Both the position numbers and the translations under genes were made by a program. Shown here piece after piece: positions 49,135 to 57,828 of a stretch of 64,000 bases of DNA (position 1 is the first letter of the stretch; every line of letters begins with the position of its first letter). This stretch comes from Motiliproteus sp047633175 (GTDB lineage Bacteria; Pseudomonadota; Gammaproteobacteria; Pseudomonadales; Balneatricaceae): contig JBLIEQ010000019.1 of the NCBI GenBank assembly GCA_047633175.1, forward strand, positions 12,380 to 76,379, written 5' to 3'. The notes beneath the pieces were generated by a model that was given only the letters and a program-made list of their open reading frames with translations, was not told where the DNA came from and searched no databases.

Positions 49135-51417
49135 CTAGACCGTTGATGAAGCTTCTTGCGTGGTTGCTTCGTAAACAAAGCTTAACTTATCGTCTTCGAC
49201 AGACACCCGCACTTCGCCGCCTTCAACCAGCTCACCGAACAGCACCTGCTCAGCCAGCGGTCTCTTGATCTCCTCCTGAATCAAGCGAGCCATAGGACGC
49301 GCACCCATCTTCTCGTCATAACCCCGCACCACCAGCCAATCCCTGGCAGCCGCATCGACCAACAGATGAACCTTCTTGTCATCCAGCTGAACCTGGAGCT
49401 GAATCAGGAATTTATCCACAACACCCTTCAGCACCTCCGAATCCAGCGAGGCAAACTGAATAACGGCATCCAGACGGTTTCGGAACTCCGGTGTAAACAT
49501 CTTCCGAATCGCCTCCATGCCATCGCTGCTATGGTCCTGATGGGCAAAGCCCATCGAACGACGGTTCAAGTCTTCGGCACCCGCGTTAGTGGTCATGACC
49601 AGGATCACATTACGAAAGTCTGCTTTGCGGCCATTGTTATCGGTCAGGGTTCCGTTATCCATCACCTGCAACAGCAGATTAAACACATCCGGATGCGCTT
49701 TTTCTATCTCGTCCAACAGCAATACACAGTGAGGTGTTTTGGTGATGGCTTCGGTCAGCAATCCACCCTGATCATACCCAACATAGCCGGGAGGCGCGCC
49801 AATCAACCGCGATACCGTATGCCGCTCCATATATTCGGACATATCGAAACGCACCAGCTCGATACCCATGATACGCGCCAGCTGCGATGTCACCTCCGTC
49901 TTACCCACACCGGTGGGACCTGCAAACAAGAAGGATCCAACGGGTTTTTGCGGCTCTTTCAATCCCGCGCGTGAGAGCTTAATCGCAGCAACCAGCAGGT
50001 CGATCGCCTTATCCTGGCCAAACACCACCATCTTGAGGTTATCTTCCAATTTGGCTAAGGCCTCCTTATCGGAAGCTGACACACTCTTGGGCGGAATACG
50101 GGCAATCTTGGCGACTATAGCCTCGATATCCACGACTTCGATCAACTCCTTGCGCTCCTCCTTGCTCTTAAGCTGCTGATAGGCACCCGCTTCATCAACA
50201 ACATCGATCGCCTTATCCGGCATAAGCCGATCATTGATATAACGAGCAGACAGCTCGGAGGCCGCACGCAGCGCTTCCTGGGTATAACTGAGATTATGGT
50301 GCTCCTCAAACCGGGACTGCAGCCCGCGCAGGATCTGATAGGTCTCCTCGACCGAAGGCTCAAGCACATCGATTTTCTGGAATCGACGCGCCAACGCTCG
50401 ATCTTTTTCGAAGACTCCTCTGAACTCCTGAAAGGTCGTCGACCCCAGGCAGCGCAGCTCACCCGAACTCAACAGCGGTTTGAGGAGGTTAGAGGCATCC
50501 ATGGCGCCTCCCGATGCGGCACCCGCGCCGATGATGGTATGAATCTCATCGATAAATAAAATACGCCCGGGCTTAGCCACTATCTCAGCCAGCAGCCCTT
50601 TCAGACGCTTTTCGAAGTCGCCTCGGTACTTAGTGCCTGCCAACAGCGCCCCCATATCCAGGGAATAAACAACACTGCCAATCATCACCTCCGGAACCCT
50701 GTCTTCGATGATAAGCTTGGCTAACCCTTCAGCGATGGCGGTCTTGCCAACACCCGCCTCTCCGACCAGCAGCGGATTATTCTTGCGCCGGCGAGACAGA
50801 ATTTGGATAACACGCTCAACCTCTTCCTGACGACCCACCAGGGGATCGATCTTTCCGAGCGCAGCCTGCGCATTAAGATTGACCGCATACAGCGCCAACG
50901 GACTGGTACTGCCCTTGTCATCGACATCATCTTCAGCCTGTTCGTGCTCATCCAACCGATGATTATCATCGACCACCTTAGATACGCCATGGGAGATATA
51001 GTTAATAATATCAATCCGTTCGACATCTTGCTGCCTCAGACAGTAGACAGCCTGACTCTCTTGCTCACTAAAAATTGCGACCAGTACGTTAGCACCGGTC
51101 ACTTCAGACTTTCCAGATGACTGAACATGAAACACCGCGCGCTGCAAGACACGCTGAAAGCCTAGTGTCGGCTGGGTTTCACGTTCCGGGTCATCCAGGG
51201 GTATAAGCGGAGTGGTCGATTCGACGAAAGCACTCAGACTGCCCTCCAATTTTCCTATATCGGCACCACAGGCTTGTAAAACACCTATAGCAGAGTGATT
51301 GCGCAACAGCGCCAGCAACAGATGCTCGACTGTCATAAACTCATGACGCTTATCGCGAGCCTTTTGAAAAGCCAAGCTTAGTGTCAGTTCTAGCTCTTTA
51401 TTCAGCACCTTTACCAC
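49135..51417 (-). CDS. clpA: ATP-dependent Clp protease ATP-binding subunit ClpA
   Basis: 760 residues: N-terminal repeat domain that binds ClpS (about 1-145), first AAA module with Walker A GEAGVGKTAIAEG (about 219-231), second with GPTGVGKTEVTSQ (about 498-510), then the D2 small domain. The loop that docks ClpP is usually IGL or IGF; here the corresponding position reads SMGFAHQD. It unfolds N-end-rule and other substrates into ClpP (not in the window). It starts 12 bases after the clpS stop. Confidence 0.96.
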   Translation of the reverse strand: MVKVLNKELELTLSLAFQKARDKRHEFMTVEHLLLALLRNHSAIGVLQACGADIGKLEGSLSAFVESTTPLIPLDDPERETQPTLGFQRVLQRAVFHVQSSGKSEVTGANVLVAIFSEQESQAVYCLRQQDVERIDIINYISHGVSKVVDDNHRLDEHEQAEDDVDDKGSTSPLALYAVNLNAQAALGKIDPLVGRQEEVERVIQILSRRRKNNPLLVGEAGVGKTAIAEGLAKLIIEDRVPEVMIGSVVYSLDMGALLAGTKYRGDFEKRLKGLLAEIVAKPGRILFIDEIHTIIGAGAASGGAMDASNLLKPLLSSGELRCLGSTTFQEFRGVFEKDRALARRFQKIDVLEPSVEETYQILRGLQSRFEEHHNLSYTQEALRAASELSARYINDRLMPDKAIDVVDEAGAYQQLKSKEERKELIEVVDIEAIVAKIARIPPKSVSASDKEALAKLEDNLKMVVFGQDKAIDLLVAAIKLSRAGLKEPQKPVGSFLFAGPTGVGKTEVTSQLARIMGIELVRFDMSEYMERHTVSRLIGAPPGYVGYDQGGLLTEAITKTPHCVLLLDEIEKAHPDVFNLLLQVMDNGTLTDNNGRKADFRNVILVMTTNAGAEDLNRRSMGFAHQDHSSDGMEAIRKMFTPEFRNRLDAVIQFASLDSEVLKGVVDKFLIQLQVQLDDKKVHLLVDAAARDWLVVRGYDEKMGARPMARLIQEEIKRPLAEQVLFGELVEGGEVRVSVEDDKLSFVYEATTQEASSTV

Positions 51418-51429
51418 CTCTGAATGTGA

Positions 51430-51777
51430 TCACGCCTTGTCTACTTCGCAGAGCAAGGGGTGTTGGTTATCTCTAGAGTATTGATTCACCTGAGCCGCTT
51501 TAGTTTCAGCGATATCGCGGGAAAATACGCCACAAACCGCTCGGCCCTGAGTATGAATCGCCAACATCACCTGGGTTGCCTTTTCCAAGTCCATCGTAAA
51601 AAACAGCGCCAGCACATCAACAACAAAGTCCATCGGAGTATAGTCATCATTGAGCAGAATCACCTTATACATAGAGGGTGGCTTTAGCGCCGGCTTTGCC
51701 GTCAGGATAGCAGTCTCTGCCTCGCCATCAACCTCCTCCGATGGCTTAGAAAGACGAATTGGATCTACGTATCTCAT
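51430..51777 (-). CDS. clpS: ClpA adaptor ClpS
   Basis: 115 residues: a flexible N-terminal tail (about 1-35) and the core with PSMYKVILLNDDYTPMDFVV (about 34-53), MDLEKATQVMLAIHTQGRAVCGVF and the C-terminal CEV. The Asp-Asp and Met of the N-degron pocket are present. It delivers proteins with N-terminal Leu, Phe, Trp or Tyr to ClpA. Divergent from cspD, as in other gammaproteobacteria. Confidence 0.96.
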   Translation of the reverse strand: MRYVDPIRLSKPSEEVDGEAETAILTAKPALKPPSMYKVILLNDDYTPMDFVVDVLALFFTMDLEKATQVMLAIHTQGRAVCGVFSRDIAETKAAQVNQYSRDNQHPLLCEVDKA

Positions 51778-51956
51778 TACTTCAACCTGTAAAAATTAGA
51801 GTCGCTTAATGATACATCTCCCTTAAAAAGAAGACACCTATCCTCAGGTCGCAGCCAACAGCAAGCCAGACACGCCCGAGCCTCCTCCCTCCTTCACGAT
51901 ATATGCGCTTCAAACGCTTGTTTTAAGCTTTTTACCTATTTTTAATTCGATATCGT

Positions 51957-51984
51957 TTGTCTATGGTTAGTATGCGTCTATGAT
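51957..51984 (+). promoter_or_regulatory. Sigma-70 promoter for cspD
   Basis: TTGTCT (51957-51962) and TATGAT (51979-51984) with a 16-base spacer; the leader would be about 65 bases. Confidence 0.55.
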
Positions 51985-52057
51985 ATCTAGGGATGTAAGG
52001 CCGACTGGAAATAAAACGGATTTTACATAGGTTTTTTGTAGTTAAGGGAGTACTAGC

Positions 52058-52300
52058 ATGCAGTCAGGGAAAGTAAAATGGTTTAACAATGCCAAAGGGT
52101 ATGGCTTCATTCTTTCTGAAGAGGGTGATGAGGATCTCTTTGCACACTTCAGCGCCATCCAGATGGACGGCTATAAAACGCTAAAAGCGGGTCAACCGGT
52201 GGTATTTGAAACAACGCCCGGACCCAAGGGAACCCACGCAATCAATATTCGCACCGAAGACCCTCAGCAGAGCCCTCACAGCGGCGCTCCGACTCATTAG
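52058..52300 (+). CDS. cspD: Cold-shock domain protein CspD
   Basis: 80 residues: GKVKWFNNAKGYGFI (RNP1), DLFAHFSAI (RNP2), then PVVFETTPGPKGTHAINI. Length and clpS neighbour fit CspD, a single-stranded nucleic-acid binding protein that inhibits replication in stationary phase in Escherichia coli. AAGGGAG lies before ATG 52058. The tail RTEDPQQSPHSG is specific to this gene. Confidence 0.93.
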   Translation: MQSGKVKWFNNAKGYGFILSEEGDEDLFAHFSAIQMDGYKTLKAGQPVVFETTPGPKGTHAINIRTEDPQQSPHSGAPTH

Positions 52301-52370
52301 CTATGTTACTGCTCACCCATGAACTCTAGCAACTTTAGACTGATTCATAGGAAATAGCTTCTCCAGTTAG

Positions 52371-52397
52371 TCAGGCTTCAGCCTGACTAACTGGAGG
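52371..52397. repeat. Short palindrome after cspD
   Basis: AGTTAGTCAGGCTTCAGCCTGACTAACT, near-perfect arms, related to the AGGCTT(T/C)AGCCT core of the REP-like elements. No T run. Confidence 0.6.
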
Positions 52398-52438
52398 GCC
52401 AGGCATCTCCGCAACTGCTAACTCATACATAACCCAAA

Positions 52439-52472
52439 AAACCCAGATCAGCCAAGCTGATCTGGGTTTTTT
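52439..52472 (+). terminator. Intrinsic terminator between cspD and icd
   Basis: ACCCAGATCAGC-CAA-GCTGATCTGGGT followed by seven T; an A run on the other side could serve icd too. Confidence 0.92.
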
Positions 52473-52490
52473 TGCCTGCGTTAATAGGCC

Positions 52491-52516
52491 TTCGTTAGTA
52501 AACTTTCGTTAGTAAA
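52491..52516. repeat. 12-base direct repeat near the icd stop
   Basis: TTCGTTAGTAAA at 52491-52502 and 52505-52516, about 30 bases after the icd stop on the minus strand. Confidence 0.85.
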
Positions 52517-52545
52517 AAAGCGTAAAGGCCGGATCATGCTATTGG

Positions 52546-54792
52546 CTACTTGCTGTTGGCGGCAGCCAGCAGCGCATTCAGGGTTGCACTCGGGCGCATG
52601 ATCTCTTTGATCTTAGCCCTGTCTGCGTGGTAATACCCATAACCGACTGCGGCTACAGGCTTACCCTGAGTCTGCTCCAGCTCAGCAATAATTCTGGCTT
52701 CGTTCTCCGCCAGAGCCTGCGCCAGCGGTGAAAACTCGGCAGCCAGCTCTAGGTCTTCGGTCTGAGCGGCAACAGCTTGCGCCCAGTAGAGACCCAGATA
52801 GAAGTGACTGCCACGATTGTCCAGCTCGCCAACTTTGCGCGAAGGTGACTTATCATTCTCCAACAGGACACCGGTAGCCTGATCAAGAGTCCTGGCCAGA
52901 ACCTTAGCGCGAGGATTATTCTGCTTGATACCCATATCTTCTAATGAAACGGCCAACGCTAGGAACTCGCCCAGGGAATCCCAACGCAGGTGATTCTCCT
53001 CCTGTACCTGCTGCACATGCTTGGGTGCAGAGCCACCCGCGCCCGTCTCATACATACCGCCGCCTTTAAGCATAGGTACGATAGAGAGCATCTTGGCCGA
53101 AGTCCCCAATTCCATGATAGGAAACAGATCAGTCAGGTAATCACGCAACACGTTACCGGTCACAGAGATGGTATCGCGACCGCGAACCATCCGCTCCATG
53201 GTGCGACGAATTGCTTCATCGTAGGTCATGATACGGATATCCAAACCGCTGGTGTCGTAATCTTTCAGATAGGTGTTAACCTTCTTGATCAACTGAATAT
53301 CATGGGCCCGGTTACGATCCAGCCAGAAAATGGCCGGCGTATCTGATTGTCTTGCACGCGTCACAGCCAGCTTAACCCAGTCGCGAATAGGCTCATCTTT
53401 GGCCTGACAGGCGCGCCAGATATCACCCTTTTCTACCTCGTGCTGCATCAATACTTCACCTGCGGTATTAACCACACGCATGATGCCATCGGCTTCCACT
53501 TCGAACGTCTTATCGTGCGAACCATACTCTTCGGCTTTCTTGGCCATCAGACCCACGTTAGGCACAGTGCCCATCGTGGTCGGATCGAACGCGCCGTTCG
53601 TCTTACAAAAACTGATCATCTCCTGATAGATGGTCGAATAGGTACTCTCAGGCATCACCGCTTTAGTGTCTTTAGCCTTACCGTCAGGACCCCACATCTT
53701 GCCGCCGCCCCGGATCATCGCGGGCATCGAGGCATCAACAATCACATCACTGGGCACATGCAGGTTGGTGGTCCCTTTAACAGAATCGACCATGGCCAAC
53801 TCAGGACGATGCTCGTAGCAGGCATGGATATCTTCCATGATCTCTTCACGCTTGGAGCGCGGCAGAGATTCGATCTTTTCGATGACACTGCTCAGGCCGT
53901 TATTGGGATTAACACCCAGCTCCTTGAACAGATCAGCATATTTTTCAAATACTTCTTTGTAGAATACGGTAACCGCATGACCGAAGACGATCGGGTGGGA
54001 GATTTTCATCATGGTCGCTTTAACGTGCAGAGACCACATCACCCCGGAATCCTTAGCATCCTGCAGTGTCTGCTCGAAGAAATCTCTCAGCGCGTTAACA
54101 CTCATACGCATACTGTCCAAGACCTCGCCCGCCTCCAGGCTCAGCTCTTTCTTAACAGTAACCGTGCCGTCTTTAGCAACGAATTCGATCCGGACATCGC
54201 CGGCATCGGCCTGGGTGATCGACTGTTCAGCGGAACGGAAGTCACCGTGGCGCATGTAATCGGCGTGAGTCCTTGACGCCATGCTCCACTTGCCCATTTT
54301 ATGGGGAAACTTACGCACATATTTCTTAACCGCATCCGGTGCACGGCGGTCTGAGTTACCTTCGCGCAGCACCGGATTTACGGCACTACCTAACAGTTTT
54401 GAATAACGGACCAGCAACTCTTTATCGGCCTCGCTCTGAGGTGCTTCCGGAAAATCAGGCAGGGCATAACCCTGGCTCTTGAGCTCCGCAATACAGGCTT
54501 TAAGTTGCGGGACAGCGGCACTGATATTGGGCAGCTTAACGATGTTGGCGTTGGGATCCTGGGTTAGTGCCCCAAGAAAAGCCAGGCCATCCTCGACCCG
54601 CTGCTCTGGAGTCAGATAGTCAGGAAATGAGGCCAGGATTCGACCCGCCAACGAGATATCAGTGATTTTTACATCGATACCTGCGGCTGAGGTAAAGGTG
54701 CGAACGATTGGCAGCAATGAACAAGTTGCCAAAGAAGGTGCTTCATCGGTAAGCGTATAGTAGATAGTGTTGGTAGTGTTAGTGGTAGTCAT
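52546..54792 (-). CDS. icd: Monomeric NADP-dependent isocitrate dehydrogenase
   Basis: 748 residues, the monomeric type (idh) rather than the 416-residue dimeric enzyme: N-terminal YYTLTDEAPSLATCSLLPI, KLPNISAAVPQLKACIAEL, SDRRAPDAVKKYVRKFPHKMG, and the domain with VDASMPAMIRGGGKMWGPDG. It makes 2-oxoglutarate and NADPH in the citric acid cycle. GGGGA lies before ATG 54792. The 477 bases up to the next gene hold no credible gene. Confidence 0.96.
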   Translation of the reverse strand: MTTTNTTNTIYYTLTDEAPSLATCSLLPIVRTFTSAAGIDVKITDISLAGRILASFPDYLTPEQRVEDGLAFLGALTQDPNANIVKLPNISAAVPQLKACIAELKSQGYALPDFPEAPQSEADKELLVRYSKLLGSAVNPVLREGNSDRRAPDAVKKYVRKFPHKMGKWSMASRTHADYMRHGDFRSAEQSITQADAGDVRIEFVAKDGTVTVKKELSLEAGEVLDSMRMSVNALRDFFEQTLQDAKDSGVMWSLHVKATMMKISHPIVFGHAVTVFYKEVFEKYADLFKELGVNPNNGLSSVIEKIESLPRSKREEIMEDIHACYEHRPELAMVDSVKGTTNLHVPSDVIVDASMPAMIRGGGKMWGPDGKAKDTKAVMPESTYSTIYQEMISFCKTNGAFDPTTMGTVPNVGLMAKKAEEYGSHDKTFEVEADGIMRVVNTAGEVLMQHEVEKGDIWRACQAKDEPIRDWVKLAVTRARQSDTPAIFWLDRNRAHDIQLIKKVNTYLKDYDTSGLDIRIMTYDEAIRRTMERMVRGRDTISVTGNVLRDYLTDLFPIMELGTSAKMLSIVPMLKGGGMYETGAGGSAPKHVQQVQEENHLRWDSLGEFLALAVSLEDMGIKQNNPRAKVLARTLDQATGVLLENDKSPSRKVGELDNRGSHFYLGLYWAQAVAAQTEDLELAAEFSPLAQALAENEARIIAELEQTQGKPVAAVGYGYYHADRAKIKEIMRPSATLNALLAAANSK

Positions 54793-55269
54793 TCTGTCCC
54801 CTTTAGTTACCGGCCGATAGCCAAGGACCTGCGTAAGAGCAGCGTAGCTGCCACAGACCTCAGCCTCTGAATCTAAGCATTCGGGCTATATTCTATTGCA
54901 CCTTGGTGGCGATAAAGAAGGAAAAAACACTTTTTTTTAATGAGCTGCTACTAAAAGATAACGGGGCAACAAACCGCCAAATGTCGTTTTCAACCCGATT
55001 AAAGATCCCCTTGGAATCGATAAACAGGCTCGGCACCCACCCGTAATACCAACCAATCCAACGATGCGATTCGTTGCTCCGACCCGAACAACCAGCCAAA
55101 TAGACTAAAAGAGGCGCCTTTATTGGTTATTTTTATGGGTTGAAAATTACTTTTCTCCCAATAACACTAATTCATCTCGATTCACTTGCTACTACACTGA
55201 TAATGAGCAACAGTATGTTTCCACCGCTTCATGACATTCATTTTAATAAAAAAGCATCAGGAAGGGTCC
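54793..55269. other. Intergenic region between divergent icd and the ABC importer
   Basis: No supported gene: the only open frame (54893-55099, minus) has no family features. It must hold the promoters for both directions. TTGAAA at about 55140 with a weak -10 is the best guess for the importer, but not convincing. Confidence 0.5.
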
Positions 55270-56370
55270 ATGGTTGCATCAGTTTCAGACGACGCCTACG
55301 TTAGATTTGATGGCGTTCAAAAAAGTTATGATGGCGTCAATCTAGTTGTAAAAGACCTCAATATCGATATTCCTCGAGGCGAATTCCTAACCTTGTTGGG
55401 ACCTTCAGGCTCAGGCAAGACCACCTCGCTGATGATGCTGGCCGGATTTGAAACCGCCACCCACGGCGATATCTATATCGATGGTCAGTCGATCAACAAC
55501 GTAGCCCCCCATAAACGCGGCATCGGCATGGTTTTTCAAAACTATGCACTCTTCCCTCATATGACAGTGGCAGAAAACCTGGCGTTCCCGCTTCAGGTCC
55601 GAAAAATGGACAAGTCCGAGATCACCAAACGAGTCAATGTCGCCTTAGATATGGTGGAACTGGGTGCCTTTGGCAACCGTCGCCCGGCACAACTCTCAGG
55701 AGGACAGCAACAGCGTGTTGCCGTAGCCCGAGCATTGGTGTTTGAGCCGCAGTTGATCCTTATGGATGAACCCTTGGGAGCGCTTGATAAAAACCTGCGT
55801 GAACAGATGCAGTATGAGATAAAACATATTCATGAGCGCTTAGGCGTGACCGTGGTCTATGTGACCCATGACCAGTCCGAAGCCCTGACCATGTCTAACC
55901 GCATCGCGGTTTTCAACGATGGTCGAATCCAGCAGCTTGCCCCCCCTACCGATCTGTATGAAAAACCACTCAACTCCTTTGTGGCGCAATTTATCGGTGA
56001 GAACAACAAACTCTCCGGTACTATCACCGCAGTACAAGACGGGCTTTGCGATATTAAGCTCGAGAGTGGCGAAGTCGTGCGCGCCCTGGATGTTAATACC
56101 AATGGTATCGGCAATCAGAGCACCCTGTCACTGCGTCCGGAACGGGTATTTCTAACGCCAGATAGTGGCCAATGCGACAACGTATTCCAAGGCAAGGTAG
56201 AAGAGGTAATCTATCTCGGTGACCACGTGCGCGTGCGCATGCATGTGTGCGGACACAGTGACTTCATCGTCAAGGTGCCAAACTCTTCAGATAAAGAGGG
56301 CTTGGCTACCGGTGAAACCATTGCGGTCGGCTGGTCATCTAAGGACTGTCGCGCTCTGGATGCGTTTTAG
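55270..56370 (+). CDS. potA: PotA-like ABC importer ATPase
   Basis: 366 residues from ATG 55270, set by GGAAGG upstream; 13 extra codons in frame before it are unlikely. Walker A GPSGSGKTTSLMMLAG (about 46-61), Q-loop region MVFQNYALFPHMTV, signature LSGGQQQRVAVARAL, Walker B LILMDEPLGALD and the switch His in YVTHDQSEA. The C-terminal TOBE domain (about 285-366) is present. It should energise uptake through the two permeases downstream. Substrate probably a polyamine-type cation, unproven. A 2 x 14-base repeat follows the stop. Confidence 0.88.
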   Translation: MVASVSDDAYVRFDGVQKSYDGVNLVVKDLNIDIPRGEFLTLLGPSGSGKTTSLMMLAGFETATHGDIYIDGQSINNVAPHKRGIGMVFQNYALFPHMTVAENLAFPLQVRKMDKSEITKRVNVALDMVELGAFGNRRPAQLSGGQQQRVAVARALVFEPQLILMDEPLGALDKNLREQMQYEIKHIHERLGVTVVYVTHDQSEALTMSNRIAVFNDGRIQQLAPPTDLYEKPLNSFVAQFIGENNKLSGTITAVQDGLCDIKLESGEVVRALDVNTNGIGNQSTLSLRPERVFLTPDSGQCDNVFQGKVEEVIYLGDHVRVRMHVCGHSDFIVKVPNSSDKEGLATGETIAVGWSSKDCRALDAF

Positions 56371-56383
56371 CTACTGACGATCG

Positions 56384-56411
56384 ACAGCTAGCTTTCAACA
56401 GCTAGTTTTCA
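56384..56411. repeat. 2 x 14-base tandem repeat after the importer ATPase gene
   Basis: ACAGCTAGCTTTCA then ACAGCTAGTTTTCA, 13 of 14 identical, starting 14 bases after the stop. Confidence 0.85.
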
Positions 56412-56501
56412 ACACTTTGCTCGTCGCCTGGCGATGAATCAAAACCGGTACCCTCGAGACTGAGGGTGTCATTTCAATAAGCCCTTGGGGTATATAATAA
56501 T

Positions 56502-57608
56502 ATGAAAAAGTTCGCAAAACTTTCAACCGCCTTGGCCTTCAGCGCAGCTGCACTCAGCTCCGTGGCATTCATCCCTGCTGCATCTGCGGCTGAGAGCCTC
56601 ACCATTGTTTCTTGGGGTGGCGCATACACCAAGTCACAACGTGGTGCTTATAGTGACCCGTTTACAGCAAACACCGGTGTCACCATCCTTGATGAAGACA
56701 AATCTAATGTTGGTCTTGCAGGAATGCGCGCCCAGTCAGAAGCCGGTAACGTCATCTGGGATCTGGTAGACATTCTGGAAGGTGAAGCGATGCTGGCCTG
56801 TGACGAAGGCCTCGTCCAGGAGATCGACTACAACAATGATCTGGCTAAAGGTGACGATGGTTCACTGGCGACCGACGACTTCGTCGGTGGCTTGAACGGC
56901 TGCTTTGTCCCCACTATCGTGTACGCCACCATGTTCGCCTTTAACGACGAAGCATTCCCAGGCAACAAGCCTAAGACTATCGCTGACGTTTTCGACCTGA
57001 AAAACTTCCCTGGTAAGCGCGCATTACAGAAAATACCTGATGCGAACCTGGAGTGGGCTCTGGCTGCTGACGGCGTCGCGTACGAAGATGTCTATGACGT
57101 ACTGGCCACCCCAGCAGGTGTTGACCGTGCGTTTAAAAAACTGGATACCATCAAGTCTGAAATCGTTTGGTGGGATGCAGGCGCTCAGCCTCCACAGCTT
57201 CTGGCTGACGGCGAAGTGGCTATCGCATCCGCCTATAACGGTCGGATCTTCAACGCTCAGGTTGTTGAGAATCAGCCGTTCACCATCATCTGGGACGGTC
57301 AAGTATTCGAACTGGATGGCTACGTAATCCCTAAAGGTGCGCCTAACATGAAGGCTGCCATGGATTACCTGCGTTTCGCAACTGACACTCAGCGTCTGGC
57401 AGATCAGACTAAATACATCGCCTACGGACCTGCGCGTCTATCCTCTGCCCCACTGGTGGACAAGCACCTGGAAACCGGCGTTACGATGGCTCCGCACATG
57501 CCCACCAATCCAGCTAACTTCAAGACTCCGATCAAGAAGGATGCTGCTTTCTGGGCTGACAATGGTGACGAACTGCGTCAGCGTTTCAATGCCTGGCTAG
57601 CGCTGTAA
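56502..57608 (+). CDS. PotD/PotF-like periplasmic substrate-binding protein
   Basis: 368 residues: signal peptide (1-29, AASA-AES), then LTIVSWGGAYTKSQRGAYSD, IWDLVDILEGEAMLACDEG, CFVPTIVYATMFAFN and WDGQVFELDGYVIPKGAPN. This is the type I extracellular solute-binding family with polyamine-binding members. The residues that bind the amines cannot be checked from the sequence alone. It lies between ATPase and permease genes, followed by a MITE-like hairpin that may protect this part of the mRNA and raise its level, as is usual for binding proteins. Confidence 0.87.
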   Translation: MKKFAKLSTALAFSAAALSSVAFIPAASAAESLTIVSWGGAYTKSQRGAYSDPFTANTGVTILDEDKSNVGLAGMRAQSEAGNVIWDLVDILEGEAMLACDEGLVQEIDYNNDLAKGDDGSLATDDFVGGLNGCFVPTIVYATMFAFNDEAFPGNKPKTIADVFDLKNFPGKRALQKIPDANLEWALAADGVAYEDVYDVLATPAGVDRAFKKLDTIKSEIVWWDAGAQPPQLLADGEVAIASAYNGRIFNAQVVENQPFTIIWDGQVFELDGYVIPKGAPNMKAAMDYLRFATDTQRLADQTKYIAYGPARLSSAPLVDKHLETGVTMAPHMPTNPANFKTPIKKDAAFWADNGDELRQRFNAWLAL

Positions 57609-57668
57609 GTTTGCTCAATAAGTAAAAAGCAACACGCTAAACCAATGGGGGCCTGAGCCCCCGTTACT

Positions 57669-57746
57669 AGGAGGCTGACCAAGAATAACGATCGCAAGCG
57701 ATACGACGCGTCTTGCCCAGATCAACCTATTCTCGGTCAGCCTCCA
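57669..57746. repeat. MITE-like element inside the importer operon (copy 2)
   Basis: GGAGGCTGACCAAGAATA (57670-57687) is complementary to TATTCTCGGTCAGCCTCC (57728-57745) with one mismatch; about 78 bases, shorter than copy 1 but with the same ends. On RNA it would fold into a long hairpin between the binding protein and permease genes. Confidence 0.8.
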
Positions 57747-57828
57747 GGTTCCATTTCTGAAGCCACCTGTAACCACGTGTAGATATTACATACTGTAAAT
57801 ATGTGCTGTATTACACGACCTGGCACCG

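Noticed and set aside
48894..49268. 124-codon plus-strand open frame beyond infA
   Set aside because: It joins a decayed infA copy to the antisense of the clpA end, so it is a chance frame.
53347..54276. 309-codon plus-strand open frame opposite icd
   Set aside because: Antisense shadow of the well-conserved monomeric isocitrate dehydrogenase.
54893..55099. 68-codon minus-strand open frame between icd and the importer
   Set aside because: No motif, no ribosome site, and it lies where the promoters of divergent genes are expected.
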